A stretch of 64,000 nucleotides of DNA. Source: Planctomycetota bacterium. GTDB lineage: Bacteria; Planctomycetota; SZUA-567; H5-PLA8. Location of the stretch: positions 54,596 through 118,595 of the forward strand of contig JAKLKQ010000015.1 of assembly GCA_023150555.1 (NCBI GenBank), in the 5' to 3' direction. Each line of letters begins with the position of its first letter. The stretch's first letter is position 1. The notes under the pieces were generated by a model, which worked only from the letters and a program-made list of their open reading frames with translations, made no database searches and was not told the origin of the DNA. The position numbers were made by a program, and so were the translations under genes. Below are positions 38,180-46,664 of the stretch, in pieces.

Positions 38180-39824
38180 TCACTCGCCTTCTTCGCCGCC
38201 GAAGATTCCTCCGATGCCGGGGATCTTGGTGAGCACCTTTTTGGTCTCGCGAACGCCCTGGTCGACGGCCGCGCCCATGCCTTCGGTAAAGGTGTCGAGC
38301 ACGCCTGTGACGCTGCCCGTCGCGACGGACTGGACCACGTTCCAGACGATGCCGGCCACCATGTCCGGCGGCTCGAATTTGGGATTGGAGAGCGTCCCAC
38401 GCACGCGGAAGGTCTTCAGCGGCTCGCCGGTGGCGGCCTTGGCGATCTCCTTCTTCATGCCTGCGATCATGCCCTCGCCGGTGGCCAAGTCGGTGTCCTT
38501 GCTGAGCGTAAGGCTGCCGTCCCACTTGATCTTCCCGTTCGTGACCGGCCCGGCGAACTCGGTGCTGACGTTGCCCTTGCGCACGCCGATCCAGTCCGCT
38601 GCACGCAGCTTGGCCAGCACCTCCTCGCGGAGGATCGCATCGCGACGATCGAGGTCGACACGTCGGCCAGGTCCCGACGATGTTCTTCCAGTCGGCCAGA
38701 ATGTCCCCGTCGCCCTCGCTGCTGCCCGTCGGCGACTCGAGCTTCAGGTGCCCGGGATCCTCGGCGCTGGCCTCCGCGCCCTTCCCGTACCCGAAGTTCT
38801 TAAGGTCTATGGCCAAGTCCTTGATGCGGTAATAGGACAGGTTGCCATCCGCGTCGTAGCCGTCGATCTCGAGCACCGAACCGGCCATCGTGAAATCCTG
38901 GACCATCGCCCCGCCGTTGCCCAGCACCATGCCCGTCTCGCCCGGCTTGGTCGCCGGCGTCTTCAGGCAGCGGTCGCGGAAGGCGGCGATGCGGTCCAGC
39001 GTCTGCGGGTCGTTGGCGTTCAGGATCACGTTGCGGACCTTCAGGCCCGAGAGTTTGCCCGCGCGCAGCAGCAGCGGCTTGTCCAGCGACGCGGGGATCT
39101 GCATCTGCCCCTCGGCGGCGTCCAGCGTGATGCCTTCCTCGATCGGCGTGCCGGCGCCCTCGGGCGGCGCAACGGGCTCCACGCCCTTCAACGGCGAGCG
39201 CACCTTCAGGCCCTCCAGCCCGATGGACGTCCAGACTTCCTTCGCGGCGGGCTGCCCGTTCACCGGCAGCACCAGGTCCTGCACGACCAGGTTTTCCAGG
39301 TCCACCGTCAGGGGTTCGGGGTCGTGGACCGCGCCCGGCGCGACGGCCGCCACCGGCGCGTACATCGTGATCTTCGAATCGGTGACGCGCAGGTAGTTGA
39401 TGGGAAGCTCGACCTTGCGCGGCTCGCTCGCGGGCAGGTTGCCCAGGAACTTCTCCAGCGTCGACCGGCCTTCCTCGTCCACGCCCACGTGGATGTCGGC
39501 GCCGGCGATCTGCAGGCTGGTGACGTGCAGGTCCCCGCCGAGGACGGTGCCCCACGAAACGCCCGCGCTGAGTTTCTCGATCTTCGCCAGCGGCTGGTTG
39601 CCGGCCTCGCCCGCTGGCGCACCGACCTCGAGGCCGCTCAGCGTCGCCCCGGGCGACAGGATCGAAACGCTCAGGCCGCCGAGCTTGACCGGGGCGTTGA
39701 CGGCCTTGGAGACCTCGCCCTCAACCTTGCCCCGCAACGCGATGCCCAGCACGAAGGGCAGGATCACGACCAGCATCAGCAGCAGCGCGACGGCTACCAG
39801 TAACCATTTGGCTTTCTTGGACAT
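38180..39824 (-). pseudogene. AsmA-like membrane-anchored protein, interrupted by a frameshift
   Basis: The first about 390 codons (39824 to about 38660) read as an N-terminal membrane helix (AKWLLVAVALLLMLVVILPFVLGIAL) and an AsmA/DUF748-like lipid-transfer-type beta-rich domain ('VKLGGLSVSILSPGATLSGLEVG'). They end at 'DILADWKNIVG'. The continuation is in another frame, 'VDLDRRDAILREEVLAKLRAADWIGV', and runs to the natural stop at 38180 ('GIGGIFGGEEGE'). Without the shift, the frame runs on in Arg-rich nonsense to 38079. The break lies at about 38635-38680. It may be a real mutation or an assembly error. An AAA/GGG slippery heptamer of the programmed type is not obvious. Confidence 0.7.
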
Positions 39825-39926
39825 GTGAGATCCCCTTAGGTGCGACTCCCCCGCTTCACTTCTGAAACCGACGCCCGCTTTTGCCCGCTATTCGCGGATT
39901 GCACAAGTGCTTTTCGCGCCTGTGCT

Positions 39927-39987
39927 TAGGCCCGTTCGATTAGACCTCGAATGGCCTAGACGCGCGCCGCAGCATCCATAGTATACT
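39927..39987 (+). promoter_or_regulatory. Inverted repeat and -10 box upstream of the CxxCH protein gene
   Basis: TAGGCC-cg-TTCGA (39927-39939) and TCGAA-t-GGCCTA (39947-39958) form an 11-bp interrupted inverted repeat with a 7-base centre. It lies 24 bp upstream of TATACT (39982-39987), a likely -10 box for the gene at 40103. The position suits an activator or repressor site between the two divergent genes. The roughly 110-base leader begins with a small hairpin (GTC-TCA-gatt-TGA-gg-GAC). Nothing else is seen in 39825-40102. Confidence 0.45.
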
Positions 39988-40102
39988 TGACGTCTCAGAT
40001 TTGAGGGACACCGGAGAAGCTTCGAATACACTTTACGTCTGCCCGTCGAAACAGCGGGCGGCGGCAACCCGTTCCCGCGCGGCGCATTGCAAGGAGGAAG
40101 GC

Positions 40103-40567
40103 ATGGGCAAGTACAAGGGCATCCTCGTTCTCGTGGCGGCGGCCATTGCCGTCGCGGTGCTGCTGGACGCGCCGAGCCTGGCCCAGGACGCCTTCATGAA
40201 GCGCGTCCGCAAGGACCACAGCCTCAACCCGCGCGAGAACGGCAACTGCAAGCTCTGCCACGCCCCCGGTGAGAACGAAAAGCCCAACCGCGAGAACCTC
40301 AACGCCTTCGGCAAGCAGCTCCAGTCTCAGGAGGCCATGAAGCCCCTGCTGGGCAAAGAACACGACTATAAGTTCTCCAACGCGGAGCTCGATACGCTGA
40401 TGACCGTTGTCGACAGCATCGCCGGCCAGGACGCCGACGGCGACGGCGCGACCAACGGCGAAGAGATCGCGCTGGGCACCTTCCCCGGCGACGAGAAGAG
40501 CAAGCCCGACGAGAAGGCCCTCGCCAAGCGCCGCGCCGAGCAGAAGGCCAAGGAAGGGAAGAAGTAA
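40103..40567 (+). CDS. Small exported c-type-haem (CxxCH) protein with a calcium-loop motif
   Basis: This 154-residue protein has a signal peptide or N-terminal anchor (GKYKGILVLVAAAIAVAVLLDAPSLA). One CKLCH motif follows (about residue 50), the covalent haem-attachment signature. A later 'DADGDGATNGEEIALGT' (about residue 112) resembles EF-hand/thrombospondin-3 calcium loops. The tail is lysine-rich. Small proteins combining CxxCH with such a D-x-D-x-D-G loop are common in electron-transfer-rich bacteria, but the redox partner is unknown; no Met ligand is assigned. The start has AAGGAGG at the right distance, and the gene is a single transcription unit. Confidence 0.75.
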   Translation: MGKYKGILVLVAAAIAVAVLLDAPSLAQDAFMKRVRKDHSLNPRENGNCKLCHAPGENEKPNRENLNAFGKQLQSQEAMKPLLGKEHDYKFSNAELDTLMTVVDSIAGQDADGDGATNGEEIALGTFPGDEKSKPDEKALAKRRAEQKAKEGKK

Positions 40568-40579
40568 GCAGCCGAATGC

Positions 40580-40734
40580 ACATTGTTCGTGCAGCACATT
40601 GTGCCCACTAAAATCAATTTAACGGACATTGTGCAATGTAACACATTGCACGAAGGGCACTTGTTTCTCCGAAACAGTTTATGGAGATAATCGCAAGTAT
40701 GTTCGTCGACGAACATTTTCGCATAATTGCGATT
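40580..40734. repeat. Repeat-rich, AT-rich segment between convergent genes
   Basis: ACATTG occurs four times in direct orientation (40580, 40596, 40626, 40643) and once inverted (CAATGT, 40634-40639). TTCGTGC (40586-40592) is inverted at GCACGAA (40648-40654). An 18-bp perfect palindrome (ATGTTCGTCGACGAACAT, 40699-40716) lies between AATCGCAA (40689-40696) and TTGCGATT (40727-40734). Both neighbouring genes end here, so this is not a gene promoter for either. No gene is seen. Confidence 0.6.
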
Positions 40735-40777
40735 TCAAATGGGCGATGTGCAGAAAACTTAGCGCGGTAAACGTCGC

Positions 40778-41449
40778 TCAATAGCCCTGCTCGCGCAGCC
40801 ATTCCTCGGTGATTTTCGACGCCGGCTTGCCGCCTGCCCCGCCCACCAGGCCTCGGCGCGCCAGCATCGCCAGCACGTACTTGCCCAACACGTCGGTCTC
40901 TAGGTTCACGCGCGCGCCTTCCTTCTTCGAGGCGATGGTCGTGCGCTGCAGCGTCTCGGGGATCAGCGCGACCCAGAAACCGCCGCGCCCATCGCAGCCG
41001 GCCACCGTCAGCGAGATGCCATCCAGGGCCACGCTGCCCTTCTCGACGAGTTGCTCGGCAAGCCCGCCATCGTCGAGCGCCAGGTGCCATTCGGCCCAAC
41101 GCCCGCCTGTGACGGTCTTCTTTACCGTCGCCGTGCCGTCGATATGCCCCTGCACGAAATGCCCGCCCAGGCGCTTGCCCGGCAGCAGCGCGCGCTCCAG
41201 GTTGACCTTCGCGCCGGCTTTCAAGCCACCCAGCGTGGTGCGCTGAAGCGTCTCGGGCACGGCTTCGAAATGCGCGAGCGCGCCGTCCAGCGCGACGACG
41301 GTCAGGCAGCAGCCGTCGATGGCGATGCTGTCGCCCAGGCCCGTGCCCTCGGCAAGCGGGCCCAGCTCGACCGAAAGCCGCGCCTCGCCGCCGGCCTGCG
41401 GCTGCAGGGCCTTCACGGTGCCGACGTGTTCGATCAGTCCGGTAAACAT
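40778..41449 (-). CDS. ribE: Riboflavin synthase, alpha chain
   Basis: This 223-residue enzyme dismutates two 6,7-dimethyl-8-ribityllumazine molecules to riboflavin. It has the two tandem lumazine-binding repeats: MFTGLIEHVGTV...GDSIAIDGCCLTVV... and the second 'GHFVQGHIDGTATV', 'GSVALDGISLTVAG', 'VALIPETLQRTTI'. The length is slightly above the usual 200-215. It follows ribD by 67 bp on the minus strand and is the last gene of the housekeeping run. No FMN riboswitch was seen upstream. Confidence 0.96.
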   Translation of the reverse strand: MFTGLIEHVGTVKALQPQAGGEARLSVELGPLAEGTGLGDSIAIDGCCLTVVALDGALAHFEAVPETLQRTTLGGLKAGAKVNLERALLPGKRLGGHFVQGHIDGTATVKKTVTGGRWAEWHLALDDGGLAEQLVEKGSVALDGISLTVAGCDGRGGFWVALIPETLQRTTIASKKEGARVNLETDVLGKYVLAMLARRGLVGGAGGKPASKITEEWLREQGY

Positions 41450-41516
41450 GCGGTTAGTTTCAGGCTTTGCGAAGGTGGATTCAAGTGGGAGCCACGAGCG
41501 CTATATTAAGGAGGCG

Positions 41517-42650
41517 CTACTCGAGCCAGCTCCAGTCGCCGAGTTTCCCGTCGAGCAGCACGTCGTCGCCCAGGCGCTTTATGCGGTCGATGCGGATCGC
41601 CTGCGCGTGCGCGACGCGGTCCACGCCCTTCCCGCGCACGGCGGTGACGCCCTCGCGCCCGCCCACAATCTTCGGCGCGATGAAGACGCAGGCGCGGTCC
41701 ACGGCGCCGGCATCGAGAAAGCTGCCGAGCACCTCGGAGCCACCTTCGACAAGCACGCTCTGGATGCCCAGCTGCGCCAGCGCGTCGAGCACCTCGTTGA
41801 CCGGCAGCCGGCCCTTCTCGGGCAGCAGCGGCACGATCTCCGCGCCCTTGTCCTTCAGCGCCTTGACGCGATCCAGCGGCGCCTCGCTGCTGACGACGAC
41901 GGCGATCGGCCCGCCGCCTTCGGCCGTCCAGATCGGCGCGTCCAGCGGCAGGCGCGCCTGACTGTCCAGAATCACCCGGCGCGGCTGGTAGACCGGCGCA
42001 TGCTTGCCCTTCTTCGGGTCCAGGCCCAGGCGCACGGTCAGCAGCGGCGCGTCGGCCAACGCGGTGCCGATGCCCACCAGCACCGCATCGTGTGTGCGGC
42101 GCAGTTCGTGCGCGAAGGCACGCGCCGGCGGGCTGGTGATCCACTTGCTGTCGCCGCGCGCGGTGGCGATCTTACCGTCGGCGGTCATCGCCCACTTGCC
42201 GGTCACGAACGGCCGGCCGGTGCGTATGCGGCGAAAGAACGGCGCGTTCTGCATGCGGCATTCGTCCTCCAGCACGCCGCCGATCACCTCGACGCCCTTC
42301 TTCTTCAATCGCTTGGCGCCGCCGGCGGCCAGGGCGTTGGGGTCGTGCGCGCCGAAGACCACGCGCTGGATGCCCGCCGCCAGGATCGCGTCGGTGCAGG
42401 GCGGCGTCTTGCCGTGGTGGTTGCAGGGCTCCAGCGTCACGTACAGCGTCGCACCCTTGGCCTTCTTGCTGGCCTTCGCGAGCGCCGCGGTCTCGGCGTG
42501 CGCCTCGCCGAAGCGCGCATGGTAGCCGCTGCCGGCGACCTTGCCGCCCTTCACGACCACCGCGCCGACGACGGGGTTGGGACTGGTCCAGCCGCGGCCG
42601 GCTTCGGCCAGCGCAAGGGCCTTCTTCATGAACGATTCGTGGTTGGGCAT
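41517..42650 (-). CDS. ribD: Bifunctional riboflavin biosynthesis deaminase/reductase RibD
   Basis: This 377-residue protein has an N-terminal cytidine-deaminase-like domain (1-145) and a C-terminal reductase domain (150-377). The zinc site of the deaminase is intact (HAETAAL and 'EPCNHHGKTPPC'). The reductase has 'VTGKWAMTADGKIAT', 'DAVLVGIGTALADAPLLTVR' and 'VLVEGGSEVLGSFLDAGAVD'. It carries out two successive steps of riboflavin synthesis. The ATG at 42650 is used because the protein then begins just before the conserved 'FMKKALALAEAGRGWTSPNPVVGAVV'; the ribosome-binding site is weak. It starts 20 bp after the ftsY stop. Confidence 0.96.
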   Translation of the reverse strand: MPNHESFMKKALALAEAGRGWTSPNPVVGAVVVKGGKVAGSGYHARFGEAHAETAALAKASKKAKGATLYVTLEPCNHHGKTPPCTDAILAAGIQRVVFGAHDPNALAAGGAKRLKKKGVEVIGGVLEDECRMQNAPFFRRIRTGRPFVTGKWAMTADGKIATARGDSKWITSPPARAFAHELRRTHDAVLVGIGTALADAPLLTVRLGLDPKKGKHAPVYQPRRVILDSQARLPLDAPIWTAEGGGPIAVVVSSEAPLDRVKALKDKGAEIVPLLPEKGRLPVNEVLDALAQLGIQSVLVEGGSEVLGSFLDAGAVDRACVFIAPKIVGGREGVTAVRGKGVDRVAHAQAIRIDRIKRLGDDVLLDGKLGDWSWLE

Positions 42651-42670
42651 CGAAGTTCCGGTCTGATTGT

Positions 42671-43792
42671 TCAGTTCTTGGGCGCGATTCTCGCTTCGTT
42701 CTCGCCGAAGATCGCGTCGAGGAAGCTGTCGGCGTCGAAGGGCTCGAGGTCGGTCATCTTCTCGCCGAGCCCGATCCACTTCACGGGAATCTCGACCTCG
42801 CTGCGCATCGCCAGCACCGCGCCGCCCTTGGCGGTGCCGTCGAGTTTCGTGACGACGAGGCCGGTGACGCCCACGTCCTTGGTGAAGACCTGCGCCTGCT
42901 GCACGGCGTTCTGGCCGGTGGTGCCGTCGAGCACCAGCAGGACCTCGTGCGGCGCGTCGGGCAGCTTCTTCTTCAGCACGCGACGGATCTTCTCGAGTTC
43001 GTCCATCAGGTTCTTCTTGTTGTGCAGGCGCCCGGCGGTATCGACGATCAGCAGGTCGAAGCCCTGCGCCATGGCCTTCTCGCAGCCGTTGTACGCGACG
43101 CTGGCGGGATCGGCGCCCTGCTCGGCCTTCACGATCTCGCAGCCCACGCGCTCGGCCCAGGTCACCAGCTGCTGCACCGCCGCGGCGCGGAAGGTATCGC
43201 CCGCCGCCAGCAGCACCTTCAAGCCGCGCTGCGTGAAGAAGTGCGCGAGCTTGGCTATGCTGGTCGTCTTGCCCGTGCCGTTGACGCCGACGACCAGGAT
43301 CACCGTCGGCGCTTTTTCGGCGAAGCGCGGCGCGCTGTCCTGTTCGGGGAATTCCTTCTTCAGCTCGGCCTTCAGAAACGCGGCGATCTCGCCGGGGGAC
43401 TGGATCTCGCGGTCCTTGTAGGCGTCGCGGGCCTTCTCGACCAGCTCGTCGGACAGGCGCGGACCCAGATCGGCCTGCAGCAGGGTGGCGAGCAACTCAT
43501 CGCACTCGTCGTCGCCCAGCTTGCGGCCCACCAGCGCGTCGAGCCCGCCGCGCACGACGCTGGCCGTCTTCTTGACGCCCGCCAGCAGCGCCTCGCTGGC
43601 TTTCTTGGCCGCGCCGCTGACGGCATCCTTCATCTTCTTGAGGAAACCCAGGCCCATGAATCCCTTCTTCCTGTCCTTGGGGGCCAATGCTTTCCCGCAA
43701 TGCGGGCACATCGAGTCGTCCGGGCCAGTAGGCTTGCCGCAGGCCGGACACTTCCCGCCGTCCGCTCCGGGCACCGCTGCCGTTCCGGCCAT
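42671..43792 (-). CDS. ftsY: Signal recognition particle receptor FtsY with N-terminal zinc ribbon
   Basis: FtsY is the SRP-receptor GTPase that docks ribosome-nascent-chain complexes at the membrane. The NG domain is complete: G1 'GVNGTGKTTSIAKLA' (about residue 169), 'DTFRAAAVQQL', 'DTAGRLHNKKNLMDELEKI', 'TKLDGTAKGG', 'IGLGEKMTDLEPFD'. In place of the usual acidic A domain, residues 15-32 form a zinc ribbon (CPAC-x10-CPHC), followed by a Gly/Lys-rich amphipathic stretch (KGFMGLGFLKKMKDAVSGAAKKAS) that could bind membrane. The ATG at 43792 is preferred over an upstream TTG at 43798. Confidence 0.95.
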   Translation of the reverse strand: MAGTAAVPGADGGKCPACGKPTGPDDSMCPHCGKALAPKDRKKGFMGLGFLKKMKDAVSGAAKKASEALLAGVKKTASVVRGGLDALVGRKLGDDECDELLATLLQADLGPRLSDELVEKARDAYKDREIQSPGEIAAFLKAELKKEFPEQDSAPRFAEKAPTVILVVGVNGTGKTTSIAKLAHFFTQRGLKVLLAAGDTFRAAAVQQLVTWAERVGCEIVKAEQGADPASVAYNGCEKAMAQGFDLLIVDTAGRLHNKKNLMDELEKIRRVLKKKLPDAPHEVLLVLDGTTGQNAVQQAQVFTKDVGVTGLVVTKLDGTAKGGAVLAMRSEVEIPVKWIGLGEKMTDLEPFDADSFLDAIFGENEARIAPKN

Positions 43793-43822
43793 CGTCAAAA
43801 GACCCGCTAAATGCTGAACTGC

Positions 43823-43828
43823 ATTATA
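43823..43828 (-). promoter_or_regulatory. Consensus -10 box (TATAAT) upstream of ftsY
   Basis: TATAAT on the minus strand overlaps the stop codon of the PHP gene and lies about 30 bases before the ftsY start. An internal promoter would let ftsY-ribD-ribE be transcribed separately. No -35 consensus is seen. Confidence 0.4.
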
Positions 43829-44699
43829 CGGAAGCCGGCGCGCACCGCGATGCCCGTTCGGCGGCTCGCGCGCGGAGGTCCTTCAGCATCCCGCCGCTTA
43901 CGCCCGAGCTGCCCACCATGACACCGGGCTTCACGCCGGAGCCGTGGAAGTCGCTCCCGCCGCCGACGGCCTTCTCGTAGCGCTCGGCCAGCCTCTGGTA
44001 GAAGCGCCGATTCACCGCCGAGTGCGACTGGTGGTGCGCCTCGACGCCGTCGAGCCCGCGCCTGAAGAGCGGCGCGATCAGCTCGTCGTGCCCGCCCACG
44101 CCCGGATGCGCCAGCACCGTCACGCCCCCCGACGCGCGCACGGCCTCGAAGACGTCCTCCGGCGAAAGCTGCAGCTTGGCGACGTGCGCAGGAGCGCCCG
44201 CGCGCAGGTACTTGATGATCCCCGCGCGCACGGACGAGACGTGCCCGCGCGCGACCATGGCCTTGGCCACGTGCGGCTGGCCCACGGACTCGGCGTCGCC
44301 TGCGGCCGCGAGGATATCTGCGTCGTCGATGGGCATGCCCAGCGCACGGAGCTTGGCGCCCATCTCGAAGGCGCGCTCGCGGCGGCGTTCGCGCACGCGC
44401 GCCAGCAGCTTCGCCAGCGGCGCCTGCAGGCCGGGATCGACGAAGTAGGCGAGGATGTGCAGCTCGATGCGCCCTTCGTAGGCGGTCAGCTCGCAACCGG
44501 GCACGACCTCGATGCCCAGTTCTTTTCCGCGCGCTTGCGCGGCGGCGACGCCGGCGAGCGTATCGTGGTCGGTGAGCGCGACGGTCTTCAGGCCGGCCTG
44601 CGCGGCGGCTTCGACGACTTGTTCGGGCGCGAGTTCACCATCCGAAGCGGTGCTGTGGACGTGCAGGTCCGCGGCGATTTGGAAAACGTCGGACGCCAT
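43824..44699 (-). CDS. PHP-domain phosphoesterase (RNase AM/TrpH family)
   Basis: This 291-residue metal-dependent phosphoesterase has PHP motifs: 'DLHVHSTASDG' at the N-terminus, 'ALTDHDTLAGV', 'VVPGCELTAYEGRIELHILAYFVD', 'VTVLAHPGVGG' and 'GGGSDFHGSGVKPG'. It matches the 3',5'-nucleotide bisphosphate phosphatase/RNase AM group (YciV/TrpH), which dephosphorylates pAp and trims RNA 5' ends. The C-terminus has a short Arg/Ala-rich tail. It begins 5 bp after the nusB stop, so they are co-transcribed. Confidence 0.92.
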   Translation of the reverse strand: MASDVFQIAADLHVHSTASDGELAPEQVVEAAAQAGLKTVALTDHDTLAGVAAAQARGKELGIEVVPGCELTAYEGRIELHILAYFVDPGLQAPLAKLLARVRERRRERAFEMGAKLRALGMPIDDADILAAAGDAESVGQPHVAKAMVARGHVSSVRAGIIKYLRAGAPAHVAKLQLSPEDVFEAVRASGGVTVLAHPGVGGHDELIAPLFRRGLDGVEAHHQSHSAVNRRFYQRLAERYEKAVGGGSDFHGSGVKPGVMVGSSGVSGGMLKDLRARAAERASRCAPASV

Positions 44700-44703
44700 C
44701 GAG

Positions 44704-45165
44704 CTAGGACGCGGAGGATTCGGAGGGCTGCTGCTGCGCGGCGCCTTCGGTGGGGCGATGGCGCGTGCGGAGCTTGTCGAGGATGCCGTTGACGAACGCG
44801 GCGGCTTCCTCGCTGCTGAAGCGCTTGGCCAGTTCGACAGCCTCGTTCAGCACCACCTTATAAGGCGTCTCGGGGCAGGCGATCAGTTCCGCCAGGCCCA
44901 GGCGCAAGACGTTGCGATCGACGATGGCCATGCGCTCGACCTTCCAGTTCGTGGCGCAGGCGGCCAGTTCCCCGTCCAGTTCCGGGCGGTGTTCCAGGAC
45001 GGAGTTGACGAGTTGCCGCGCGAAGTCCGCTGCAGCGGACTCGGGCGGGGGCGTCTGCACGCCCAGGAAGTCGCCGAGCGTCTGGACTTCCTTGCCCTCG
45101 AGCAGGTCCTGCATGTACAGGTACTGCAGGGCGAGCTCGCGGCCTTGGGTCTTGGGGTGAGGCAT
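44704..45165 (-). CDS. nusB: Transcription antitermination factor NusB
   Basis: This 153-residue all-alpha protein binds boxA RNA with NusE (S10) in rRNA antitermination complexes. Signature segments: 'RELALQYLYMQDL', 'VERMAIVDRNVLRLGLAELI', 'TPYKVVLNEAVELAKRFSSEEAAAFVNGILDKL'. The Ser/Gln-rich tail is not conserved. It lies 22 bp after ribH, the classic ribH-nusB arrangement. Confidence 0.96.
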   Translation of the reverse strand: MPHPKTQGRELALQYLYMQDLLEGKEVQTLGDFLGVQTPPPESAAADFARQLVNSVLEHRPELDGELAACATNWKVERMAIVDRNVLRLGLAELIACPETPYKVVLNEAVELAKRFSSEEAAAFVNGILDKLRTRHRPTEGAAQQQPSESSAS

Positions 45166-45187
45166 GGCGGTCTGCTTTCGGCTCCTG

Positions 45188-45655
45188 CTACAGCTTGCTC
45201 ATCAAATCGGCCATCTCGATGGCGCTCAGCGCGGCTTCCCAACCCTTGTTGCCGCTCTTGGCACCGGCCCTATCGAGGGCCTGCTCCAAAGTATCGCACG
45301 TCAAAACGCCCAACGCCACAGGAATCCCGCTGTCGAGGGACGCCTGAGTCAGGCCTTTGCAGGCCTCGCCGGCAACGTACTCGAAGTGCGGAGTTCCCCC
45401 GCGGATCACACAACCCAGGGCGACGACGGCGGCGTGCTTCTTCTTCGCGCAAAGCGCCTTCACCGCGACGGGCAATTCGAACGCGCCCGGCACCCAGACG
45501 ACGTCGATGGCGCCGTCGGCGACGCCGTGGCGCGTGAGACAGTCCACCGCGCCGGCCAGCAGGCGTTCGGTGATCAGCGCGTTGGTGCGCGCGACGGCGA
45601 GTGCGAAGCGCGCACCCTTCTTGACGGCAAAATGGCCTTCGATTGTTTTCGGCAT
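45188..45655 (-). CDS. ribH: 6,7-dimethyl-8-ribityllumazine synthase
   Basis: This 155-residue enzyme condenses 5-amino-6-ribitylaminouracil with dihydroxybutanone phosphate to lumazine, the substrate of RibE. Motifs: 'WVPGAFELPVAVKAL', 'AVVALGCVIRGGTPHFEYVAGEACKGLTQASLDSGIPVALGVLTCDTLEQALDRAG' and 'GNKGWEAALSAIEMADLM'. The catalytic His is replaced in the usual loop region only by ordinary variation (PHFEYV). The length is canonical. Confidence 0.97.
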   Translation of the reverse strand: MPKTIEGHFAVKKGARFALAVARTNALITERLLAGAVDCLTRHGVADGAIDVVWVPGAFELPVAVKALCAKKKHAAVVALGCVIRGGTPHFEYVAGEACKGLTQASLDSGIPVALGVLTCDTLEQALDRAGAKSGNKGWEAALSAIEMADLMSKL

Positions 45656-45695
45656 GTGAAGCGCTCTCTCGTTCAGGTTCCAGACCAGTCTACCT

Positions 45696-46664
45696 TCAGG
45701 CCCCTTCGCGGGCCATCTCTTCCTTCACCCACGCGACGGTTCGGCGCAGGCCTTCCTCCAACGAAATCCTCGGCGCGTAGCCGAGGTCCTTGCGCGCGCG
45801 CGTCAGTTCGGCCATGGTGCGCTCGACGTCGCCGGCTTGCATCTCGGCGTGCTTCACGGCGGCCTTCTTGCCGGTGACCTTCTCGAGCATCGCGATCAGT
45901 TCGCGCAGTTCGTACGGATGGTCCCCGCCGAGGTTGTAGACCGCGAAGGGCATAGGGCAGACCAGCGCGCCCAGCAGGCCGTCGACAATGTCTGAGACGT
46001 AGGTGTAGTCGCGCGCGGTGCTGCCGTCGCCGAAGAGCGTGATCGTTTCGCCGCGCAGGATCTTGCGCGCGAAGGACGCGATGGCCATGTCGGGGCGCTG
46101 GCGCGGGCCGTAGACGGTGAAGGGGCGCACGACCACGCAGCGGATGCCGTACAACTGCGCGTACATGCCGCAGTAGATCTCGCCGGAACGCTTGCTGGCG
46201 CCGTAGGGCGATTGCGGCTGCGCGCACGCCGCGTCCTCGCGGAACGGCGGCGGCGTCGTGTTGCCGTAGACGGAACTCGACGAGGCCGCCACGATGCGCC
46301 TGGGCCCGTGCGCGCGCAGCGCTTCCAGCAGCGTGACCACGCCAGTCACGTTCACGCGCACGTACCGCAGCGGGTCCTCGATCGACGGCCGCACGCCGGC
46401 CTGCGCGGCCAGGTGGATCACCGCATCGAACTTTTCCGCGGGCAGCAGCTTGTTCAGCAACGCGCGGTCGCCGAAGTCGCCTTCCACCAGGCGGTAGGCC
46501 TTGGGGAATTCTTTCTGCGCGACGGCCACGTTGCGGCGCTTGACCGCCGGATCGTAATACGGGTCGAAGTTGTCGAGCCCGACGACGAAATGGCCCTCCG
46601 CGAGCAGGCGCTCGGCGCAGTGCGACCCGATGAACCCGGCGGCTCCGGTAAGCAGTATCTTCAT
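45696..46664 (-). CDS. NAD-dependent nucleotide-sugar epimerase/dehydratase (UDP-glucuronate epimerase-like)
   Basis: This 322-residue extended SDR protein has the NAD-binding 'MKILLTGAAGFIGSHCAERLL' and 'GLDNFDPYYDPAVKRRN', the catalytic Ser in 'AASSSSVYGN', and the Tyr-Lys pair in 'SPYGASKRSGE'. Its 'VVRPFTVYGPRQRPDMAI' and 'DYTYVSDIVDGLLGAL' fit the UDP-glucuronate/UDP-glucose 4-epimerase subgroup. It probably supplies an activated sugar for envelope polysaccharide; the exact substrate cannot be fixed. The start at 46664 places the Rossmann motif at the N-terminus; no Shine-Dalgarno sequence is visible. Confidence 0.88.
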   Translation of the reverse strand: MKILLTGAAGFIGSHCAERLLAEGHFVVGLDNFDPYYDPAVKRRNVAVAQKEFPKAYRLVEGDFGDRALLNKLLPAEKFDAVIHLAAQAGVRPSIEDPLRYVRVNVTGVVTLLEALRAHGPRRIVAASSSSVYGNTTPPPFREDAACAQPQSPYGASKRSGEIYCGMYAQLYGIRCVVVRPFTVYGPRQRPDMAIASFARKILRGETITLFGDGSTARDYTYVSDIVDGLLGALVCPMPFAVYNLGGDHPYELRELIAMLEKVTGKKAAVKHAEMQAGDVERTMAELTRARKDLGYAPRISLEEGLRRTVAWVKEEMAREGA

